Shown here: one piece after another, positions 1-9,565 of the stretch
Layout of the letters: the number at the start of each line of letters is the position of its first letter
How positions within the stretch are numbered: position 1 is the first letter of the stretch
Origin: Chryseomicrobium aureum
GTDB taxonomy: Bacteria; Bacillota; Bacilli; Bacillales_A; Planococcaceae
DNA: 64,000 nt
Direction: 5' to 3'
Assembly (NCBI RefSeq): GCF_016909155.1
Contig: NZ_JAFBFG010000001.1
Span: forward strand, 496,001 to 560,000
Translations under genes and position numbers: made by a program
The notes under the pieces: generated by a model
What the model saw: only the letters and a program-made list of their open reading frames with translations
Databases searched by the model: none
What the model was told of the DNA's origin: nothing

Positions 1-1094
1 TGAAGTGGCTGACACATCTTAAGCAACTTGGCTTGAAGCCTGCAGTCATTATGAATGAACTAGGAGCACTTGGATTTGATAGTGACGCAGTTGAGGAGGA
101 CGTGCCGCTTCGTGAATTATTAGAAGGATGTATTTGTTGTTCACCAGCAGAAAAAACAGAGGCACAAATACAACAAATTTTACATCAAGAAGAATTTGAT
201 GTTCTGCTAATTGAAACGACAGGTGCAGCACATCCAGTTGCCTCCTTAGATGTGATTTTATCTCCTTTATTTGCTGACCACTTTGACTTTAAAGGAATTG
301 TGACAGTGGTGGATGCGGTTCGATTTTTAGAACGTGATAAATTGCCAATACAAACAAAGGCCTTATTCTTTGAGCAAATCAAACATGGTCACTTGCTTGT
401 ATTAAATAAAGTAGATGTAGTAGATTCAGAAGAACTGGAGGAGGTTCAATTTTCACTCAGTCAATTAAACGCAAAAGCAAAGATTGTTCCGACTACATAC
501 AGTACAGTTGATTTTTCACAACTCCAGCATTTAGCACCTTCCTTATCCGCACATGAGCCGATGCGTGTCGGAATGGAGTTAACCTTAGGGACGCGACTAG
601 AAGTACTTTCTTCTTCGTTTCCGCAGTATGCAGTGGAAGAGTGGATTCAATCTCTACCAGAAACGGTTTACCGAGTGAAGGGGTATATTCAATTGCCTTC
701 AACTTCTAAGCCTCATTTATTTCAATATGCATATGGAATGACACAGTGGATGCAAGAAGATGTGAATGTGAAAACACAACTTGTCGTTATCGGCGAAAAT
801 TTAACCGCCTGTCCAACGTTAGAAACCTATCAAGTACTTTCTACATTGAAGAAAATTTATCCCGAACGTGAACGCTTAACCAGCCTTTCAACAGCAAGTG
901 ACATCGATCAAGTGATTGATGATGAGTTGTTGGATGTCCAAACACACCCACGCACACGCCAAACATTGGAACAAAAAAATGAACAACTGCGTCAAAAAGT
1001 AACATTGCTGGATTGCTCAAAATGGGAAGAAGAGTACTTTTTACGTAAAGTCACTGAAAGGTTTAACGAACTGTCAACACGTTTTGCGCAGTAA
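1..1094 (+). CDS. CobW/COG0523 family metal-handling GTPase, 5' end outside window
   Basis: The frame is open to the left edge (first full codon at 3), so this is the C-terminal part of a longer protein; the TTG at 33 is an internal leucine codon. The P-loop expected at the N-terminus is upstream of the window. Visible family marks are the metal-binding CxCC motif (GCICCS, codons at 126-143), the acidic E-EDVPLRELLEG stretch before it, and the G-protein NKxD motif (NKVD near 405). A CobW C-terminal domain follows. COG0523 proteins are GTP-dependent zinc or cobalt chaperones of the cytoplasm, related to YciC/ZagA and YeiR. Which metal is served cannot be read here. A bidirectional terminator separates it from the convergent MATE gene. 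Confidence 0.88.
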   Translation, partial: KWLTHLKQLGLKPAVIMNELGALGFDSDAVEEDVPLRELLEGCICCSPAEKTEAQIQQILHQEEFDVLLIETTGAAHPVASLDVILSPLFADHFDFKGIVTVVDAVRFLERDKLPIQTKALFFEQIKHGHLLVLNKVDVVDSEELEEVQFSLSQLNAKAKIVPTTYSTVDFSQLQHLAPSLSAHEPMRVGMELTLGTRLEVLSSSFPQYAVEEWIQSLPETVYRVKGYIQLPSTSKPHLFQYAYGMTQWMQEDVNVKTQLVVIGENLTACPTLETYQVLSTLKKIYPERERLTSLSTASDIDQVIDDELLDVQTHPRTRQTLEQKNEQLRQKVTLLDCSKWEEEYFLRKVTERFNELSTRFAQ

Positions 1095-1175
1095 CAATTG
1101 TTTTCTTTTCCAGTATGAATTTAGTAATTGAACCAACCTTTGAGGTGAAAATAAATGACTCGGGCATTATGGATT

Positions 1176-1209
1176 AAAAAAGCACAGCCAATTAGGCTTG
1201 TGCTTTTTT
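1176..1209. terminator. bidirectional intrinsic terminator
   Basis: AAAAAAGCACA pairs with TGTGCTTTTTT around an inner GCC/GGC helix. It has an A-run on one side and a T-run on the other, and it lies between convergent CobW-type and MATE genes. It overlaps the last codons of the MATE gene. Confidence 0.85.
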
Positions 1210-2547
1210 ACGTGCATACGTTTTTTGAACAATAAGCAATCGTATAGACAGAGCAATCGCTCCAGCTGTCAATCCTGCAATTAATCCGACCCAATATCCA
1301 TACTGTACGAGTGAAGTGGTAGTTGCTAAGTAGTACCCAAGTGGTAAGCCGATGACCCAGTACGAGATAATCGCCATAATGAATGTGATTTTAACGTCTT
1401 TGTATCCACGGAGTGCTCCTTGCACAGGTGCTTGGATAGCATCTGATAATTGAAATAAAGCTGCAAATAGTAAAAATTGAACAGCATACCCTACTACGAC
1501 AGCATCATCTGTATAGAACGTCGAAATTTGCTCGCGGAAAAAGAACAAAATAGATGCTGAAACAAAACTTACAGCTATGGCTAAAAGGACGGATAGCCAT
1601 GCATAATGAGAGGCTTCAGTAAACTTCTTCGCGCCAACAGATTGACCTACAACAATGGTAGCTCCCATGGCAATAGATAGTGGAATCATATAAAGCAGTG
1701 AAGTAAAGTTTAATGCAATCTGGTGGGCAGACAATATTTCAGTTGTATAATTTGTCATCATTAATGTAATTGCTGAGAAAATTGTTGTTTCAGCAAAGAT
1801 GGATAGACCAATCGGTACGCCCATTGCGATAATAGTCCAGATCCGCTTCATTTGAATTCCCGAGAACCCACTGAAAATCTGATACTCTTTGATTGAGGGA
1901 AGTGTAGCGATCAATCCGATTGTTATAAACAAGACAACCCAATAAGTGAGTGCTGAGGCCAGTGCAGCCCCTTGACCACCTAACTCCGGGGCACCGAACT
2001 TCCCGAAGATAAAGAGATAATTCAGAAATACATTAATTGGGGCAGATAACAAAGTGATGAACATCGTAATTCGTGTAAGACCAAGAGCATCGATGAACCC
2101 ACGCAATACACTATAGATAAATAAAGGGATCAATCCAATTGAAATTGCTTTTACGTAAGCAATGGCAATTTCTCGTTCGATTGCAGAAACGTCCATCATG
2201 GATACAATAGGCTCTACTGCTAGAAAAATAAGTGCATAGACGAGTAATGACATTGCAATCGCCACAAGTATGCCCTGTTGTACAGAAGGTTTTACTTGTT
2301 GTTTGTTATTTCCACCTATGTAATGCGCTACAATAGGCGTTATACTGATAAGGATACCTGTTAAGCCTGTATAAACAGGTACCCATAGAGAAGAGCCGAT
2401 TGACACACCAGCTAGATGTCCGATATCATATTTACTCGTCATTAAAATATCGAAAAAAGTCATCAAGTAAAGAAAAACTTGAGTGATGAGAATTGGCATG
2501 ACGATGATGGATAAGGTTTTTAAATAAGTCGGTAAGTTTTTTACCAC
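1192..2547 (-). CDS. MATE family multidrug efflux transporter
   Basis: About 450 residues of strongly hydrophobic sequence with roughly twelve predicted membrane spans in two repeats, the size and pattern of MATE (NorM/DinF-type) exporters. These use the Na+ or H+ gradient to expel cationic compounds across the cytoplasmic membrane. The hydrophilic C-terminus ends in a lysine/arginine tail. The frame could start at a GTG at 2556, but the only Shine-Dalgarno (AAAGGA, 2558-2563) is one base from it. The second GTG at 2547 has normal spacing of ten bases, so I use that. The gene is divergent from murG with about 40 bp between starts, so each promoter must lie close to or inside the other gene's 5' region. 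Substrate unknown. Confidence 0.85.
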   Translation of the reverse strand: MVKNLPTYLKTLSIIVMPILITQVFLYLMTFFDILMTSKYDIGHLAGVSIGSSLWVPVYTGLTGILISITPIVAHYIGGNNKQQVKPSVQQGILVAIAMSLLVYALIFLAVEPIVSMMDVSAIEREIAIAYVKAISIGLIPLFIYSVLRGFIDALGLTRITMFITLLSAPINVFLNYLFIFGKFGAPELGGQGAALASALTYWVVLFITIGLIATLPSIKEYQIFSGFSGIQMKRIWTIIAMGVPIGLSIFAETTIFSAITLMMTNYTTEILSAHQIALNFTSLLYMIPLSIAMGATIVVGQSVGAKKFTEASHYAWLSVLLAIAVSFVSASILFFFREQISTFYTDDAVVVGYAVQFLLFAALFQLSDAIQAPVQGALRGYKDVKITFIMAIISYWVIGLPLGYYLATTTSLVQYGYWVGLIAGLTAGAIALSIRLLIVQKTYARKKAQA

Positions 2548-2589
2548 AATGTGCACGTCCTTTTAGATGAACTTGGAGGTCTATACAAG

Positions 2590-3657
2590 ATGAAAACAGT
2601 ATTTTTAACAGGCGGAGGAACCGCTGGCCATGTTTCTTTAAACTTAGCCATTATACCAGAACTAGAGAAAAGGGGCTATGCTATTCATTACATCGGCCAA
2701 GCGGGTGGAATTGAAGAAGAATTGCTCCAGGAGTATTATCCGCATATCCCGTTCCATGCAATATCGACGGGCAAGCTGCGACGGTACCTCTCCATCGAAA
2801 ATATGAAGGATCCATTTAAAGTAGTGGCAGGTATCGCACAATCTGTCCGGTTAATTCAACGTCATAAACCACATGCAATTTTTTCAAAAGGTGGATTTGT
2901 GTCAGTGCCACTTGCGCTCGCAGCCAAATTGACAAATAAGCCACTATTCATCCATGAGTCCGATATGTCCCCAGGCCTCGCCAATAAGATTGCCTCTCGG
3001 TTTGCAAAAAAGGTGTTCACCGTATTTGAAACGACGGCAAAACACTTTCCTGGCAAAGGAGAACCTGTTGGTGCGTTGATTCGACCAGAGCTGTTTCAAG
3101 GATCTAAAGAAAACGCGTTAAAAGCTTTGAACTTTACAGCTAATCTGCCAGTGATTCTGATTATGGGAGGCAGTCAAGGATCAGCAAAAATCAACCAACT
3201 TATTCGAGAAACACGCTCAGAACTAGTGAAGTCTTTTCAAATCATTCATCTTGCGGGTAAAGGCCATGTTCTCCATGATGAATGGACAGACCCAAATTAT
3301 CGCATCTTTGAATTTGTTACCGATGAATTGGCTGATTTCATAGCAGCAAGTGATTTTATCATCTCACGTGCTGGTTCAAATGCGATTTTTGAATTTTTAG
3401 CACTTCAAAAACCGATGTACTTGATTCCACTTTCTAAGAAAGCGAGTCGTGGAGACCAAGTCGAGAACGCGCATGACTTTGAACGAAAAGGGTACGCAGT
3501 CGTTACAGAAGAAGATCTGCTGACAACAAAAGAGTTTACACAGGCTCTCACTAAGCTCGTGAACGAACAAGATTTTATCAAATCAAAACAAGCGGTAGCG
3601 AAACAACCTCCAAATCCACGTGATTTTGTCGATTTGCTAGAGAGAGAGTGGAACTAA
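2590..3657 (+). CDS. murG: UDP-N-acetylglucosamine-undecaprenyl-PP-MurNAc-pentapeptide transferase MurG
   Basis: Transfers GlcNAc from UDP-GlcNAc to lipid I on the inner face of the membrane, making lipid II for peptidoglycan. The N-terminus shows the glycine-rich acceptor loop (TGGGTAGHV). Further on are FSKGGFVSVP, the HESDMSPGLANK segment and the C-domain GGSQGSAKIN and SRAGSNAIFEF motifs of GT28 glycosyltransferases. The 355-residue length is typical. An upstream in-frame ATG at 2551 lacks a ribosome site; ATG 2590 is preceded by GGAGGT at 2575-2580. It stands alone here rather than in the division/cell-wall cluster, as a second or relocated murG does in some Bacillales. Confidence 0.95.
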   Translation: MKTVFLTGGGTAGHVSLNLAIIPELEKRGYAIHYIGQAGGIEEELLQEYYPHIPFHAISTGKLRRYLSIENMKDPFKVVAGIAQSVRLIQRHKPHAIFSKGGFVSVPLALAAKLTNKPLFIHESDMSPGLANKIASRFAKKVFTVFETTAKHFPGKGEPVGALIRPELFQGSKENALKALNFTANLPVILIMGGSQGSAKINQLIRETRSELVKSFQIIHLAGKGHVLHDEWTDPNYRIFEFVTDELADFIAASDFIISRAGSNAIFEFLALQKPMYLIPLSKKASRGDQVENAHDFERKGYAVVTEEDLLTTKEFTQALTKLVNEQDFIKSKQAVAKQPPNPRDFVDLLEREWN

Positions 3658-3661
3658 ACAA

Positions 3662-3695
3662 AAAAGCATTTTCTCGAGTCTGAGAAAATGCTTTT
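3662..3695. terminator. bidirectional intrinsic terminator
   Basis: AAAAGCATTTTCTC pairs perfectly with GAGAAAATGCTTTT around a six-base loop, between convergent murG and the GNAT gene. Confidence 0.9.
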
Positions 3696-3706
3696 CTTTA
3701 TAAGAA

Positions 3707-4252
3707 TTACATAGCTTGTTCTTCTTGGTTCTGTTGCTGTAACATGGCAAACAAGAACATGTCTTTTGAGATACAAAATAAATCATATACTTCTTGATCA
3801 CGATTGATTTCATTGTATAAAGCAGGATATAAATCATTCGCAAGAACCGAATAAGGTAGTTTACTAGCCGCACGTAAACTTTTTTCGTTTACTTTGCGAA
3901 TGCGCATGAAGACTTTTTCAATTGAAAGTTCAAAAAACAATTCGCTTAAAAATTGTTCCTTCGCTTTTGAGTTGTACCCAAGACCTTGGAATGGTGTGCC
4001 AATCCACGTACCGAGAAACCCTGCATTTTGCTGAACGTCAAATAGATTGATCGTTCCTATCGGTTGCCCGAAATCACTTAAAATTGTACGGGAAATCACA
4101 GTTCCATTTTGTTCTTCTTCCATAAGTGCTTTTGTGCTAAACAGATACTCTTCAGCAGAAGCTGCTTTCTGGCGTACAAATTTCATCACTGACGGGTCAG
4201 ACATTAACTCATAAAGAGCATGGCAATCTTGCAAATCACGTCGTTTTAGCAA
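3707..4252 (-). CDS. GNAT family N-acetyltransferase (RimJ/RimL-like)
   Basis: 181 residues. The GNAT core includes the acetyl-CoA-binding stretch GTWIGTPFQGLGYNSKAKE and the following segment in which a conserved asparagine precedes SLRAASKLPY, typical of the RimJ/RimL and ribosomal-protein acetyltransferase branch. The start is TTG at 4252: AGGAGG lies nine bases upstream and no ATG fits. The C-terminus is glutamine/glutamate-rich. Substrate cannot be predicted. Its 5' leader carries a tRNA-arm-like structure and a double ACCGGT hairpin directly in front of the ribosome site, which may control it. Confidence 0.8.
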   Translation of the reverse strand: MLKRRDLQDCHALYELMSDPSVMKFVRQKAASAEEYLFSTKALMEEEQNGTVISRTILSDFGQPIGTINLFDVQQNAGFLGTWIGTPFQGLGYNSKAKEQFLSELFFELSIEKVFMRIRKVNEKSLRAASKLPYSVLANDLYPALYNEINRDQEVYDLFCISKDMFLFAMLQQQNQEEQAM

Positions 4253-4314
4253 TTCGATCTTCCTCCTAAACCGGTCTACCGGTCCCTGAAATTTTTCATT
4301 TAGTGCTGCATAAA

Positions 4315-4384
4315 AAATTTCGGGGTAGGAATCGAACCTACTAGAACCAATTGCTGGTGGCGCACCATTTGCCTTCCCTCATCA
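4315..4384 (-). ncRNA. tRNA T-arm-like structured RNA in the GNAT leader (pseudo-tRNA candidate)
   Basis: Read on the minus strand, the segment has three small hairpins: GGTGCGCCACC, ACCAGCAATTGGT, and a perfect T-arm GTAGG-TTCGATT-CCTAC with a canonical seven-base T-loop. A CCCGAAATTTTTT tail follows. I cannot form a seven-base-pair acceptor stem and no CCA is encoded, so it is not an ordinary tRNA. It could be a degenerate tRNA, a tRNA-mimicking leader of the acetyltransferase gene, or the scar of an integration at a tRNA. Confidence 0.4.
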
Positions 4385-4542
4385 AACTATAGAATTTTTA
4401 TGTTGCTAGAAAAATATACTCTATTTTTTTCCGTTTGAAAAGTGAAAAATACGTGAACGAAAAAACTTGAATCTTAGTACCTAAATCCGTACGATTAAGG
4501 AAGCTAAAAAAAGTCCTGTGAAGGTTGAGGTGACAACGTTTG

Positions 4543-5208
4543 ATGAAGATATTAGTTGTAGAGGATGAAGACAACATTGCACGTTTTTTAGTGCTTGAAT
4601 TGCAGCATGAAGGCTTTGAAGTCGTCGTGACTGCTGATGGAAGAGAAGCCGCACAATTGGTTTCACAAAATAATTTTGATTTGTTGCTTGTAGACATCAT
4701 GATTCCAGGAATAAATGGTCTAGAATTGACGAGGCGCGTTCGTAAAACGTCCCGAGTGCCAATCTTGTTAGTGACAGCACGTGATGCCGTGATGGACAAG
4801 GTGTCAGGTCTTGAAGCAGGAGCAGATGATTATATTGTCAAACCGTTTGCGATAGAGGAATTGCTTGCAAGAATTCGGGCTATTTTACGTCGAACGGAGC
4901 GGATAGTTGATGAACGTAGCCAATCTCTTGTGATTCAGGAAGCATCTCGCAAAGTGTTTGCTGAAGGCTTAGAATTCGAGCTCACTAAAACAGAGTTCGA
5001 TCTATTAAACTATTTGACGAAACATCCGGGTATCGTTTTAACTCGATCACAATTGATTGAAAACGTCTGGGGTTTCGATTCAGAAGCAGAAACCAACGTC
5101 GTCGATGTGTATATTCGACACCTTCGAAAAAAACTACCAAGGCAAGTAGCTGACTCAATAGAGACTGTCCGTGGGGTGGGATACCGATATGAACCGGCTA
5201 CAAAGTAA
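4543..5208 (+). CDS. OmpR/PhoB family response regulator, ArlR-like
   Basis: 221-residue two-domain regulator. The receiver domain starts KILVVEDEDN, the phosphoacceptor is probably Asp51 (LLLVDIMIPG), and KPFAIEELLAR holds the conserved lysine. A winged-helix DNA-binding domain follows, ending in the RGVGYRYE signature. It closely resembles Staphylococcus ArlR and B. subtilis YkoG. TTG 4540 and ATG 4543 are adjacent; ATG is chosen, with GAGGTGA ten bases upstream. It overlaps the sensor kinase gene by 20 bp, so translation is probably coupled. Target genes are not evident from the neighbourhood. Confidence 0.92.
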   Translation: MKILVVEDEDNIARFLVLELQHEGFEVVVTADGREAAQLVSQNNFDLLLVDIMIPGINGLELTRRVRKTSRVPILLVTARDAVMDKVSGLEAGADDYIVKPFAIEELLARIRAILRRTERIVDERSQSLVIQEASRKVFAEGLEFELTKTEFDLLNYLTKHPGIVLTRSQLIENVWGFDSEAETNVVDVYIRHLRKKLPRQVADSIETVRGVGYRYEPATK

Positions 5209-6556
5209 AAGCCTTCGCTATCGCTGGTCACTATGGACATCTTCAGTAATGGTTCTCACGTATATTTTGCTTTCCGTTGTATTATTCACCGCGCTAAGCC
5301 AGTGGGTGCTTGCAAATGAAAGAACTTCAGCAGAAAATACATTTTCTGAACTAGAGAATTATATGCTTTCCCGTGGTCCTGAGCTGTCTGTTCAGGACTT
5401 TGAACGAAATACGGGATTACTCAATCAATTTTTATCCCGCAATCAAAGTGCGAAACTTTTAAATGCAGACGGTGTGGAACTTGTCGTAATCAATCCGACA
5501 ATCCCGTATCCTCGTTTTACAGGAACGCTAAATGAATTTGAACGCTCTACTGTAGCAGATGAAGATGTTCTATACAAAGTTACACCGTTTGAAATCGGAA
5601 GCGGTTCATTATATGTTGCCATGTCTCATTCTTTAGAGAATTACAGCAGTATGATGTCTTATTTACTTTTGGCACTTCTTCTTTTTGGCGTGTTGTTTGT
5701 CATATTATCTGGTCTCACTGGTTACTTTCTTTCATCTGTTCTCACCAAACCACTTGAGGAACTAAAACTAGCCATGCAACAAAACATGCTCGGAAATAAA
5801 CAAAAAGTTAAGTTCTCTTATGTGGGAGACGACGAGATCGGTCAACTCACATCTGAATATTTAGAGATGGTAAAACGAATGGATGAGGTTTATGCGATGC
5901 AAGAACGTTTTATAGGGAATGTGTCTCATGAATTGAGGAGTCCTATTCAAGCGATTGAAGGAAATGCATCGATGCTAGCACGGTGGGGGAAAGAAGATCC
6001 AAAGCTAGTTGAAGAGACAGTAGACGTGATCCAATCTGAAACCTTGAAAATGAAGCGGATGATGGAGACATTGCTTGCACTCGCAAAAGAGCAAGAATTA
6101 GAACAACAAGAGCTTTCTATAGATCAAGTGGTTAGAGAAGTAGTGAAAGAACTTCAACAATCGAATCCTGATGTTCAATTTGAAGTCAGCGTTGAACCAA
6201 TTATCATTACAAGTTCTGAGATTCTTATACGACAAGCCTTGTTAAATGTTATTGTAAATGGTATTCGATATAATGAAAAATCACCATTCATACAGATCAC
6301 TGGTACATCCCAAAATGAAACATACGAAATCAAAATCAAAGACAATGGTATTGGAATAAGTAAAGAACAAGTAGAACGAATAACAGAACCTTTCTATACA
6401 GTTGATCCGGCAAGATCGAAAAAACTAGGGGGTACCGGCTTGGGCCTCACCCTTGTAAAGCAGATTGTCGAAAGGTCAGGGGGAGGTTTAGTTATAAAAA
6501 GTGAGCATGGAGTCGGAAGTGAATTCACACTTCAGTTACCAATAAATAGGGAATGA
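5189..6556 (+). CDS. sensor histidine kinase, ArlS-like
   Basis: About 455 residues in order: membrane span near 15-35, an extracytoplasmic sensor of about 115 residues, a second span, HAMP linker, HisKA domain with phosphoacceptor His in VSHELRSPIQ, and a HATPase domain with N-box (NGIRYNEKS), DNGIGIS and GGTGLGL. The segment SHSLENYSSMM before the second membrane span and RWGKEDP in the dimerisation domain are close to ArlS. The start ATG 5189 lies inside the end of the regulator gene, with a G-rich ribosome site just upstream; the GTG at 5171 is less likely. It phosphorylates the partner regulator; the signal is unknown. Confidence 0.92.
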   Translation: MNRLQSKSLRYRWSLWTSSVMVLTYILLSVVLFTALSQWVLANERTSAENTFSELENYMLSRGPELSVQDFERNTGLLNQFLSRNQSAKLLNADGVELVVINPTIPYPRFTGTLNEFERSTVADEDVLYKVTPFEIGSGSLYVAMSHSLENYSSMMSYLLLALLLFGVLFVILSGLTGYFLSSVLTKPLEELKLAMQQNMLGNKQKVKFSYVGDDEIGQLTSEYLEMVKRMDEVYAMQERFIGNVSHELRSPIQAIEGNASMLARWGKEDPKLVEETVDVIQSETLKMKRMMETLLALAKEQELEQQELSIDQVVREVVKELQQSNPDVQFEVSVEPIIITSSEILIRQALLNVIVNGIRYNEKSPFIQITGTSQNETYEIKIKDNGIGISKEQVERITEPFYTVDPARSKKLGGTGLGLTLVKQIVERSGGGLVIKSEHGVGSEFTLQLPINRE

Positions 6557-6566
6557 ATAATCATTC
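6551..6566. promoter_or_regulatory. FadR-like palindrome over the arlS-like stop codon
   Basis: GAATGA-ATAA-TCATTC is a perfect inverted repeat and closely matches the B. subtilis FadR operator pattern TGAATGA-N4-TCATTCA. It lies 190 bp before odhA, ahead of the terminator. It might be an operator, or simply a chance palindrome at the gene end. Confidence 0.35.
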
Positions 6567-6572
6567 ACTTTG

Positions 6573-6598
6573 ACACTCGTTTCGTACGAGTGTTTTTT
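6573..6598 (+). terminator. intrinsic terminator after the two-component pair
   Basis: ACACTCGT pairs with ACGAGTGT around a five-base loop, followed by six T. Confidence 0.88.
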
Positions 6599-6753
6599 CG
6601 TGATTAATTTCACAAAAAGGATTGTTTTTTTTCATGAGAGTAGTAAGATTGAAATGGAAAAATCGTTCATACCCCTTCGCTTTCATAAAGGGGGCATCAA
6701 TGATACTATGAATATATATACTATTGATAGGAACTACAGTTGGAGGTTTTCTC

Positions 6754-9543
6754 ATGTCGAAAACAACTACACCCTGGTCGGCTTTTTCTGGGCCAAACTT
6801 AGGGTATGTGATGGAGCAATATGATTTATTTTTAGAATCACCTGAAAATGTAGACAAAGAACTCGTTGCACTATTTGAACAGTATGGTGCGCCTGTGGAT
6901 GCTACTGCAAGTGTTAAACCATCCGTTCAAGTGGATGATTCATTAATGGATGTTGTTTTGAAAGCGATTCAACTTGCGGATGCGATTCGTACGCATGGTC
7001 ACGAGGCAGCAGACATTTATCCATTAAATGACCGCGAAAAGAAAACAGAACGTATTTCATTAGAGTTTTACGGACTTACGAAACAGGACCTCGAAAAGGT
7101 ACCTGTGTCTTTGCTTGTCCAAAATGCGCCTGCTTCTGTTCAGAATGGTGCACAAGCAATTGATCACTTAAAATCTGTTTACACAAACAAAGTTGCGTTC
7201 GAATTTGCGCACGTCATTACACGTGAAGAGCGTGAATGGCTTCAAGCACAGATCGAGTCAACTCCAGCGAAGAAACTATCTGCAGATGAGAAAAAAGAAG
7301 TGTTGTCTCGTTTGACGCATATTGAAGGATTCGAGAAGTTTGTTCACCGTACGTTTGTTGGAGCAAAGCGCTTCTCAATCGAAGGGTTAGATACACTTGT
7401 CGTTTTATTCGATGAGCTTGTCAAACAATCGAACAATCAAAATGTTGAACAAATCAACATTGGGATGGCACACCGTGGCCGTCTAAATGTATTGACACAT
7501 ATTTTAAACAAGCCGTATGAAATGATGTTTGCAGATTTTGCCCATGTGCCAAACAAAGCTTTCATTCCAAAAGACGGTTCACTAGAGTATTCAACTGGTT
7601 GGTATGGAGATGTGAAGTACCACAACGGTGCAACATACAATTCTCCTTCAGGTTTAAAAGTTAAGCTAGCATACAATCCATCTCACCTTGAAGTTGTGAG
7701 CCCTGTTGTAACAGGTCAAGTACGTGCTGCGCAAGAAACAACTGATGAGGCGGGTCTTCCAAAACAAGATCCCGCAAAAGCTTTTGCAGTGCTTGTACAC
7801 GGAGATGCAGCTTTCCCAGGACAAGGGGTTGTAACGGAAGTACTAAACTACAGCCGTGTACCAGGCTACCAAACAGGTGGTTCTATCCATATTATTGCCA
7901 ACAATATGATTGGTTTTACAACAGAACACTTTGATTCACGTTCAACGCTTTACTCGAGTGATCCTGCAAAAGGCTATGAAGTACCCGTTATCCATGTGAA
8001 TGCGGATCAGCCGGAGGAAGTGCTCCGTATTGCAAATCTAGCCTTTAGTTACCGTCAAAAATTCCATAAAGATATCGTAATTGATTTAATCGGTTACCGT
8101 CGCTATGGACACAATGAGATGGATGAGCCAATGGTGACAAACCCTGAGATGTACAAACTCGTTCATAAACACCCAACTGTACGTGAACTTTATGGAAAAG
8201 CATTGGAAAGCGAGTCTGTAGTGTCTGAGCAAGACGTAAAGAGTCTTGACGAAGAAACGTTTGCAAAGATGCAAGCAGCCTACGATCGCGTAAAAGAATT
8301 ACCTGAATCCAAAGCGCATGATATCGTAATTCCAGATGCTGTTTTAAATGGCATGCCAGAACATGAGTCAGGTGTAGAAGAAAGCCGTCTTCGCCAAATC
8401 AATGACGATTTACTCTCTTGGCCAGAAGAGTTTACACCGTTTAAGAAACTTGCACGTATCTTGAAACGCCGTGAAGAACCATTTGCAGGTAAAGGGAAAA
8501 TCGACTGGGGCCATGCAGAGACATTGGCATTTGCTTCAATTATTCAAGATGGTCAATCCATCCGATTAACAGGTCAAGATGCGCAACGAGGAACGTTCTC
8601 ACACCGCCACCTTGTTCTACACGATGAGACAAATGGCAATGAATTGATGCCAATCCATCATATCCAAGATGCAAAAGCTTCATTTGTCGTGCATAACAGC
8701 CCACTGACAGAAGCAGCAATCTTAGGATATGAGTTCGGCTATAATTTAGAAGATCCAAATGCGTTGACCATTTGGGAAGCCCAATATGGTGACTTCGCCA
8801 ACATGGCGCAAGTAATGTTTGACAACTTTATCAGTGCTGCTCGCTCGAAGTGGGGATTAAAGTCTGGTCTCGTCATGCTTCTTCCGCATGCTGCTGAAGG
8901 ACAAGGTCCGGAACATTCAAGTGCTCGAGTTGAGCGTTATCTGCAATTAGCAGCAGAGAACAACTGGACAGTTGCGAACCTTTCTAGTGCGGCAAACTAC
9001 TTCCATATTTTACGTCGTCAAGCGGCGATGCTTCACGATGAGGCAATTCGCCCTCTTATTATCGTGTCACCAAAATCTTTACTTCGTCATCCAAAAGTTG
9101 GAGCGAATGTTGAAGAACTGACGACTGGTAAATTTGAGACAATCATTGAAGAACCGAATTTAGGGAAAAACCAAGACAGCGTTACAAAAATCGTTTTTGC
9201 AAGTGGTAAACTTGCCATCGATTTAGCAGATAAAATTGATTCGGGTGAAGGGTATGACCACTTACACATCGTTCGTGTAGAACAATTGTATCCATTCCCG
9301 GAACAAAAAATTGCTGACATCCTTGCACGCTTCCCGAATGTGAAGAAGCTTGTCTGGGCACAAGAAGAGCCACAAAACATGGGCTCATGGCATTTTGCCC
9401 TTCCTTACTTACTCGAACTTGGCAAAGGCTTAGATATTGCATATACAGGCCGTACTCACCGCTCAAGTCCAGCTGAAGGAGACGGAGAAGCCTACAAGAT
9501 TGAACAAGCACGAATCGTAGAAGAAGCAGTTTCGAACAACTAA
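6754..9543 (+). CDS. odhA: 2-oxoglutarate dehydrogenase E1 component
   Basis: 929-residue thiamine-diphosphate enzyme that decarboxylates 2-oxoglutarate and passes the succinyl group to the lipoyl arm of E2 (TCA cycle, cytoplasm). The N-terminus [20 protein letters not shown] is the E2-contacting segment of Odh[12 protein letters not shown] and the TPP site from [11 protein letters not shown] to IIANN are present, as is the C-terminal transketolase half. ATG 6754 follows TGGAGG at 6741-6746; the TTG at 6724 has no ribosome site. odhB follows after 22 bp, forming the classic operon. There is no E3 gene nearby, so dihydrolipoamide dehydrogenase must come from elsewhere, as in Bacillus. Confidence 0.98.
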   Translation: MSKTTTPWSAFSGPNLGYVMEQYDLFLESPENVDKELVALFEQYGAPVDATASVKPSVQVDDSLMDVVLKAIQLADAIRTHGHEAADIYPLNDREKKTERISLEFYGLTKQDLEKVPVSLLVQNAPASVQNGAQAIDHLKSVYTNKVAFEFAHVITREEREWLQAQIESTPAKKLSADEKKEVLSRLTHIEGFEKFVHRTFVGAKRFSIEGLDTLVVLFDELVKQSNNQNVEQINIGMAHRGRLNVLTHILNKPYEMMFADFAHVPNKAFIPKDGSLEYSTGWYGDVKYHNGATYNSPSGLKVKLAYNPSHLEVVSPVVTGQVRAAQETTDEAGLPKQDPAKAFAVLVHGDAAFPGQGVVTEVLNYSRVPGYQTGGSIHIIANNMIGFTTEHFDSRSTLYSSDPAKGYEVPVIHVNADQPEEVLRIANLAFSYRQKFHKDIVIDLIGYRRYGHNEMDEPMVTNPEMYKLVHKHPTVRELYGKALESESVVSEQDVKSLDEETFAKMQAAYDRVKELPESKAHDIVIPDAVLNGMPEHESGVEESRLRQINDDLLSWPEEFTPFKKLARILKRREEPFAGKGKIDWGHAETLAFASIIQDGQSIRLTGQDAQRGTFSHRHLVLHDETNGNELMPIHHIQDAKASFVVHNSPLTEAAILGYEFGYNLEDPNALTIWEAQYGDFANMAQVMFDNFISAARSKWGLKSGLVMLLPHAAEGQGPEHSSARVERYLQLAAENNWTVANLSSAANYFHILRRQAAMLHDEAIRPLIIVSPKSLLRHPKVGANVEELTTGKFETIIEEPNLGKNQDSVTKIVFASGKLAIDLADKIDSGEGYDHLHIVRVEQLYPFPEQKIADILARFPNVKKLVWAQEEPQNMGSWHFALPYLLELGKGLDIAYTGRTHRSSPAEGDGEAYKIEQARIVEEAVSNN

Positions 9544-9565
9544 AACGTCCAAGGAGGAAACAATC

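Noticed and set aside
1155-1235. 26-codon ORF behind GAGGTGAAAATAA
   Set aside because: It runs through the terminator and antisense to the MATE gene end; no sign of conservation.
4267-4290. double ACCGGT hairpin as a terminator
   Set aside because: No T-run on either strand and it lies between leader and ribosome site; noted only as part of the GNAT leader.
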